This document shows positions 57,531-64,000 of a stretch of DNA of 64,000 bases, one piece after another. This stretch comes from Lantana camara (lineage: Eukaryota; Streptophyta; Magnoliopsida; Lamiales; Verbenaceae), in contig CM074856.1 in NCBI GenBank assembly GCA_037501455.1, forward strand, positions 18,869,001 through 18,933,000, written 5' to 3'. The stretch's first letter is position 1. Every line of letters starts with the position of its first letter. The notes below the pieces were generated by a model. That model was given only the letters and a program-made list of their open reading frames with translations. It searched no databases and was not told the DNA's origin. Both the position numbers and the translations under genes were made by a program.

Positions 57531-59684
57531 ATGGTTGTGAAGATTTCTTGCTTCCTTACTCTGTTTCTCTACGCTGTCTCTGCTCTTGCGCCACCTGCTC
57601 CTCTCGAAGGTAATATACCAACTTCTTTACTTTCTGCTGTAATTAGATCTTTGCATTACCTCCACTCTGTGTAATTTGTGTGTTTTTGTTTATATTTCTC
57701 TCGTTCTCTGTTGCCGATGACTGATTAGTGAGAATGTTGGCCTTTTTGCAACTAAAAAGCCAAAAATATTGCTCGCATTTTATTATTGTTCATGAGATGT
57801 TCAATTTTATGCTAGATCTTTGCATTTGCCTCCACTGTGTGTGTGTTGATAGTTCTCTCATTCTCTGTTTGTGATGGCCGATAAAGAGCTAAAAATGAAG
57901 CAAGCATTGAGAATGCTGGCTTTTTTGCAGCAAAATTAAAAGCCAAAACTATTGTACGCGTTTCGGCATTTGATTATCAGTCAAGTGATGTTCGATTTTT
58001 TTTAGTCGAAGTTACTGAAACAATGTCTGAGTCAAAATTCCTTTTCGATGTGTTTGTGTCTGTCATCAGGTCTGTTGGCCAATGGGAATTTCGAGGAGAA
58101 ACCGAACCCTAAAAACCTGAGGAAGACGGTGCTCAAGGGCAAATACGCGCTGCCGAAGTGGGAGATCAACGGCCTGGTGGAGTACATCTCCGGCGGCCCG
58201 CAGCCGGGTGGGATGTTCTTCGCCGTCGCGCACGGAGTCCACGCCGTCCGCCTCGGGAACGACGCCTCCATCTCCCAGACGATTCCGGTGAAGAACGGCT
58301 CCCTCTACGCGCTCACGTTCGGCGCGTCGAGGACGTGCGCGCAGGAGGAGGTGCTTAGGGTTTCCGTCCCCCCTCAAACAGGGGATCTCCCGTTGCAGAC
58401 CTTGTACAGCAGCAATGGCGGCGACACCTACGCCTGGGGATTTAGGGCTAACTCCAACTCGGTTAAGGTGATCTTCTTCAATCCTGGGAAGCAGGAGGAT
58501 CCTGCTTGTGGCCCTCTCTTGGATGCCGTCGCCATTAAAGAACTTTTCCCGCCAAGGCCCAGTAGAGGTGAACCATCATTAACCCTGTTCTTGATTTATA
58601 CATGCTTCGTTCTGTGCTCTGTTTCTTCATGGCTTGTTTGGATTTGTTTAACTCGATTTATCTGGGCAGGAATTAATTTTTTTTCTGTTATTTTTTTGGA
58701 AAATGATGTTCTTTTTTGTGTTTTTCTTTTATCAAGGAAAATAAAAATGCATATTATTGCTAGATCTAAAGTATTTAATTTTAGGTCCCACAGACAGTTT
58801 AATCTATGAACTAGTGATTTTTATTATTATTTATTTGTTTTTTTACATATATAGTTTGAGGTGGAACAATCAGGAATAAAATTCTCTCTGTTAATGCTAG
58901 TTGCGTATTCAAATATTTAAACACAAGATTTTTGATTAAGTTACTAAAAGACACTTTTGTGCGTGTGAATAAATTGGATACTCGTGGAAACTCAACCTTT
59001 GGGTAGGTGGGAAACCTAACAATCTCTTCAAAACAAAAAATATATATAATTAAAAAATTAAAAATTTGAAGAGGGGTTTAAATGAGAGGACAGAATGAAC
59101 ATTCACGCACCAACTAACTTCTTTTCTTGATTTGGTTCCCTTTTCTTATCACAGTAAACCTAGTCAAGAACAATGGTTTCGAAGAGGGTCCTCATATGTT
59201 ATTCAACTCATCCCACGGCGTTCTCCTCCCTCCAAAGCAAGAAGACACCACCTCCCCCCTTCCCGGCTGGATCATCGAATCCCTGAAAGCCGTAAAATTC
59301 ATCGATTCAAACCATTTCAATGTCCCATTCGGAAAAGCTGCAGTAGAACTTCTAGCGGGAAGAGAAAGCGCCATAGCCCAAGTCATCAGAACAGTCCCGA
59401 ACAAACTCTACAATCTCAAATTTTCTGTTGGTGATGCCAAGAACGATTGTCATGGCTCCATGATGATCGAAGCCTTCGCTGCTAAATCGACCCTAAAAGC
59501 ACCCTTCAAGTCTGAAGGAAAAGGGAAGTTTATGACCTTTAGCTTTCAGTTCACTGCAACATCGGCCAGGACGAGGTTGACTTTCTTCAGCTCGTATTAT
59601 CACACGAAGGTCAACGATTTCGGGAGTCTCTGCGGTCCTGTTCTTGATGAAGTGCATGTTTTTCCTGCTGCTGCTAAGGTCTGA
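57531..59684 (+). CDS. DUF642 secreted cell-wall protein (BIIDXI / At3g08030-like)
   Basis: Extracellular protein of the plant DUF642 family, which binds cell-wall polysaccharide and affects pectin methylesterase activity in the members studied. Three exons, 57531-57609, 58070-58567 and 59155-59684, join in frame with GT/AG introns. The product is 368 aa, the usual family length. Residues 1 to about 20 (MVVKISCFLTLFLYAVSALA) are a secretion signal. Two galactose-binding-like DUF642 domains follow. The first opens LLANGNFEEKP and ends CGPLLDAVAIKEL. The second opens VNLVKNNGFEEGP and ends CGPVLDEVHVF. Domain 1 comes from exon 2 and domain 2 from exon 3, which fits duplication by exon. Exon 2 is far more GC-rich than the introns. 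No defects are seen. Confidence 0.95.
57644..58000 (+). repeat. Tandem duplication of about 169 bp in intron 1 of the DUF642 gene
   Basis: TAGATCTTTGCATT starts at 57644 and again at 57813. Both copies run through TCTCTCATTCTCTGTT, GAGAATGYTGGC and AAAAGCCAAAA-TATTG to GATGTTCAATTTT-like ends. The two copies have diverged with small indels. Confidence 0.8.
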
Positions 59685-60480
59685 TTTATCCCTTACATGA
59701 GTTGTGATATTTTGAGTGAACTCATGAAGTAGTGATCTGTGTTGTAATAGAGATTTGGAGGTGTGTTTTGCAGATGTGTAATTGCATCGAGAGAGTTAGG
59801 TTTTTCTTAGTGTATTGTCCTAGTTGCTTGAGTTGATTTCAGCAATGTAATGCTTGAAAAAGGTAGTTAATTATGGAGAATAATTTCGTGTACTAATTGC
59901 TTGAGTTTATTTGCCTACTGAGTGAGTTCATTAGGCAATTCTTGTGCCTCAAACAGCATATTTCAAGCAATAGAAGACTCCTTATTGGTACACACATTCT
60001 AATTTTTTATAACTTTAGCTAACAAATGATTTCTTCCATATTATTTTCTTCAATTACCATGCACCGGTACGATAATACAGACACGATTTAATCCGATATG
60101 GATATAATAACACAATTTTTTTAAAAAAATTTCTCAAATAAAGTGTTCGACATTATACGATAAAATGATATTTTTAAAATTTTTTGTGCTTTAAAATCTT
60201 TTGATCATTACTTTTTTTCTTACCAATAACAATAAGTATAAAGTTCTTTCTAGTTTCAACCATCTTTATGATTTAGTCCCTATAATTTTTTTTTTTCTAG
60301 ATCTTCTATTTCTTTAGACAATTATTAAGTATAAAGTTTTTTCTATAGATAGTGGTGCAAATTTTTTAACTCTAACACGAGATTTTAATTCAGTCCATAT
60401 AATATTATGTACTAACTACTTACCACCCAAAAAAAGTACTAACTACTAAGTTACTGTTTAAAAAAAAAAAATCTAAGGTA
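59685..60480. other. Intergenic region with DUF642 3' UTR
   Basis: The first 250 bp probably holds the 3' UTR and poly-A site. The rest is AT-rich with no gene. Confidence 0.5.
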
Positions 60481-63400
60481 CACCTGTCTGTCAAAGGGCC
60501 CGATTGGATTGGGCATTAAAGATACGGATCCGAGTTTCTTTATACTTTTTCGTTTGGTTGGTTGGATCTTTAAATTGATCTGATTTGTTTTGAATTTAAT
60601 ATTGATATTGACGTGGGCCAGTATCGTACTGCCGCATGGGCATCACGCGGATCCCTAGATACTCGCCATGTGTCCTCATCACCAAGGCGGATTAGTCAAA
60701 ACCATCACGCTGTCCAGTACGAAATCCATGGGTCGACCCACCTGGACCATGGTCGGTTCTCAGCCGACCCAACATCTCCAGATCGACCACTGGTCGACTC
60801 ACGATTCATAGGTCGATGTCGAGTCGTACCATCCCAGTGGGCCCTCGTGGCCGCCTCCAGCATTAAATGCTGAAGTGATATTCGTACTGTTCCTGACATG
60901 CATTTAATGCTCCTGCAACAAGTACAGGAAGTCATCATTACCCCTCAGGTATAAATACTCCCTCATTAATGCCATCAAGCAAGCACATTTATTACGCCCA
61001 AACTGCTCGAAAAGCTCTCAAACTACTCGAATCTAACTTGGACGTCGGAGTACCGACAAAGGGAAAACACCCACCCGTCCTTTGTCGGTCTTCAGCTCAC
61101 GTTTGCTCATTCATCTCCTAGGTCAACTTCAGTCCAAGGTCTTCCCTATATAAATTCTAAGTGGTCAAGTCAACATTTTTGAGCCACCTCGGCGGCCCGG
61201 AAATCGACACGATCATTTTGGCGCCGTCTGTGGGAAACTTCGAACAGAAGCTTAGCCGAAATGGAACTACGTAGTCATCGAACACTAGGAGCAGAAGAAC
61301 AAGAAGTCCCCAATAGAGGAGATAGGCCCAGCCACGTACCGGCCCTTCCAAGGGTCGATACTCGCAATGCTCTTGTGCCGATTGGTTTATGCGACCCCTG
61401 ATTTGGATGCCTACATCGAAAAGTGCCAAGCGGAAGCCATGGCCGTGGCTGCCGAGGGTCAAGCACCTGTGTTCCCTGAGAAACCCCGGGCCAGCCCGGC
61501 CACACCCTCGCCTGGCCAGTATTCACATTACTACGGGCCGCCCATGCATTACGGGTACCCCCCTCCGCATTGGGGATACCACTCGACGCCCGTCTACTAT
61601 CAACCTGAGCACTACGGTCCGCCCCCACCACCTGGCCCCGGCCGGGGGCAAGGGGTAGGCCGAGGGCAGCAACGCACCGAATTGGTAAACCCGGAGCAGG
61701 TTGTCGAGTCAACTCGACGTCGAGATAAGCGCCCCATCGACCCAGCCCTGCGGGAGGCTGACCTTCCCATATCCAAGCGGAGGGAGGAAAACCAAGCAAC
61801 CTCTCGCGCTTCCAGGGTGGTTAGTAGATCGGAAAGCTCATCCCAGAACCATGAAGGAGAACAGCGGCCCTGAAGCCCCCAGACTATCTAACCGAGGCCT
61901 CAGAGTCGGTAAGAATGACCTCAGGAACCGATTGCCCCGGCACGACAAGTCTCCGCATCGGCCCCCCAGAGGGCCTAGGGTCGAAGAGGAGGAGGGGTCT
62001 TTCAGTAATCCTCCTCCCCCACGCGAGAGAAGACTGACTCATCAGTTCCAGAGTTTAGCGATGGGATACTTGCGGCTATGGAAGTGGACAAAATGCCAAC
62101 TAACCTCCCCACCTACAATGGAGTAACCGAAACGGAAAGACATGTAGATCGATTCGAAATCGAGATTAGTATGTTTGGTCACTCGCCCGATCTTCGGACC
62201 AAGATTTTCGCCACCACCCTCGTCGAGTCAGCCCAGGACTGGTTCTCAAGGCTGGCCTCGAGGAGCATCCGCTCTTATGACGAGTTGATCAAACGATTCA
62301 TTTCTCATTTCTCGTCGATCAAAGGCGACAAGCTACTGGCCACCTACCTCTACAACATCGTGCAGAAGGAAGATGAGACCCTCAGGGACTTCTTCACCCG
62401 GTTCTCCCGAGCCGCGGTTCAGGTCCAGGCACCAAACATGGACATGCTGATACCTACTCTCCACACGGCCTTGAGGGACAAGGAGTGCGTCTGACACATC
62501 GTTCGAAAGAATCCCGATTCGATCTCTAAGCTTCTAGACATCGCCGGGAAGTGGATGAGAGTGGAAGAAGTGGAAATGGCCCAAAGGGGTGGGTTGAGCC
62601 AGAAGGCAGAAGCTACACGACCCCCAAGAATTGAATCGAGGCGAGATAACAAAGTCCGGGTCGATCAGAGTTCAGGGAGAAGTTCCAAGAAACATTATAC
62701 TTCCCTGAACCGATCGATCGAAAAAATTTACAATGTCTCCAGTAAGAAACTTTTCAAGAACCCAAAGCCTATCAAGGAGACACAAAAAACAAGAGATTCG
62801 GGCAAGTACTGTCACTTCCATCGACAGACGGGCCATAACACCTCGGAGTGTTTTGCTCTAAAGGACGAGATCAAGAGATTGATCCGGGGAGATGAGCTGC
62901 AAGAATTTGTCAAGAGGCTGGATGAGCTGGCCCTCCGTGCCGAGGAGCGTAGCTCGCCCCGACATCGGGAAGCAAAGCAGCCGATCGAGAGGAACGACCA
63001 TAACCTCCCTTGTCTGGGGTGAATCGATATGATTGCTGGCGGGCCCACCGGAGGAGACAACAAATCAGCCCGGAAAAGGATGAGAAGAGAGGCCCAAAGA
63101 AATTCTTGTGGGCCCTACGAGGTCATGGAGGTCGAGGCGAGCAAGGGCTGGGTAGATCAGGATATTAACTTTAGCAATAATGATCTTGTCGGCATGCCAC
63201 CATTGGAGGGTGAAATGCCTAGTTGTCCGATGGTGGTTACGCTAAACGTAGCCAACTATGCTGTATCCAAAACCCTGGTTGGCAATGGAAGTTCAGTAAA
63301 TATTATCTACCTCTCGACTTTTAATCGAATGAATCTAGCCAAGAAATTAAACCTAGAAGCACTCAAAACTCCATTAGCCGGATTTGGGGGCTCTGAAGTG

Positions 63401-64000
63401 TACTGCAAAGGTCGGGTCCGTTTGATCACCTCCATGGGAACCCTCCCTAAGAGGTCAAATATGGAGTTAGAGTATCTAGTGGTCGATCAGCCTTCGGCCT
63501 ATAACATTATTTTGGGAAGGCCTGGTTTAATCGACTTCAGGGCTATAGTTTCAACATACCACCAACTGATTAAACTCCCCACTCCGTCAGGCATTGGGGA
63601 ATTGAGGTGCGACATCCCCATGGCTTAGGCGTGCTACTCGATTTCGATGGAGAAGGTGAAACTGCCCGACCGCCGGGTGGTTCCTATCCTAGGTCTACCC
63701 GATGGAGAAGAAGATGAGATTGAGGATTTCGAGGCCAAGGGCGAAGAGCTTGCCCGAATTTCTAAACGAGCTAAGAAGAAGCAGAAACTCATTGAGAGCC
63801 GAGTCGAGGCTTCCAGCCAAACCACGGAAATCGAACTTCTGCCGGGGCAGGCCGAGAAAATCACGCATGTCGGCTTGCCCGAGCCTGGCAAAGAGCATGA
63901 ACAATTACTTCTAATCCAATTCCTTTAGGAAAACGCCGATGTCTTTACATGGAGTGCTAACGATTTGGTGGGGGTCGACCCTTCTGTGATCATGCATCAC
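60481..64000 (+). mobile_element. Ty3-gypsy (Tat-like) retrotransposon, 5' part, runs off the window
   Basis: A 5' LTR (left border not fixed, about 60481-60610; right border CA at 61214-61215) has a TATA box TATAAATA at 60950-60957. It is followed by the primer-site block TGGCGCCGTCTGTGGGA at 61219-61235. Gag, protease and the start of the reverse-transcriptase part follow. The region is much less AT-rich than its surroundings. Continuous but interrupted frames suggest a fairly recent yet already inactive copy. Confidence 0.85.
61261..64000 (+). pseudogene. Gypsy gag-protease polyprotein, interrupted
   Basis: Starts ATGGAACTACGTAGTC at 61261. It shifts frame near 61390 into a Pro/Tyr/Gly-rich stretch (HYYGPPMHYGYPPPHWG) that stops at 61873. 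The capsid-like Retrotrans_gag follows at about 62078-62490 (LPTYNGVTETERHVDRFE, AQDWFSRLASRSIRSYDEL), with stop TGA at about 62492 where Trp or Arg is usual. The tail has a Tat-type zinc motif YCHFHRQTGHNTSEC (about 62807-62853), then stop TGA near 63020. A retropepsin-like protease lies at about 63200-63620, with LVGNGSSVNIIYLSTFNRM and IILGRPGLIDF. The active-site Asp (usual form VDxGSS) is Gly here, codon GGC at 63281-63283. Further stops occur at 63626 and 63926. The last codons, FTWSANDLVGVDPSVIMHH, are the linker before reverse transcriptase. Confidence 0.85.

Overview
This window is plant nuclear DNA, most likely from a eudicot. Genes are split by short AT-rich introns with GT/AG borders. 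The protein families are plant-type (a two-domain DUF642 wall protein, a GufA-type ZIP transporter), and the spaces between genes are full of plant retrotransposons, a MULE, hAT and Helitron-like pieces. I cannot name the species from the sequence alone.

I find four host genes that can be reconstructed with intact frames. (1) A five-exon ZIP metal transporter on + (167-4166, 596 aa). (2) Convergent to it, a 13-exon AATF/Bfr2 ribosome-biogenesis gene on - (4996-9064, 412 aa), with a telo-box and a site II element upstream. (3) A two-exon gene for a 59-aa conserved small protein on - (24578-24859). (4) A three-exon DUF642 secreted cell-wall protein on + (57531-59684, 368 aa).

The rest is mostly nested mobile DNA. 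10.7-14.3 kb: a 976-bp non-autonomous hAT-like element with an exact 8-bp target duplication, inside or beside a decayed Ty3-gypsy element, then a 43-bp minisatellite. 14.3-17.3 kb: a decayed Ty1-copia element. 17.5-23.4 kb: a near full-length L1-type LINE on -, with ORF1, ORF2, RNase H, poly-A tail and a probable 16-bp target duplication. 26.4-45 kb: a stack of nested insertions, including two solo LTRs of about 4 kb from one family (each with an exact 5-bp target duplication), one of them inside another solo LTR and the other inside a Helitron-like element; the Helitron-like element itself splits a repeat array. A 1.15-kb TRIM element lies at 43.7-44.9 kb. 45.4-52.9 kb: a large MULE with a mudrA-type transposase pseudogene (+) and a convergent ULP1-like cysteine protease pseudogene (-), the Kaonashi type of MULE. 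A small internally deleted relative lies at 54.2-55.1 kb. 60.5-64.0 kb: the 5' part of a Ty3-gypsy (Tat-like) element that runs off the window.

The most unusual structure is in the MULE. Its two convergent genes meet in a 1.57-kb inverted repeat whose arms are built of 42-bp tandem units. The same unit also lies in an intron of the transposase gene. Transcription from either side would give a long hairpin RNA.
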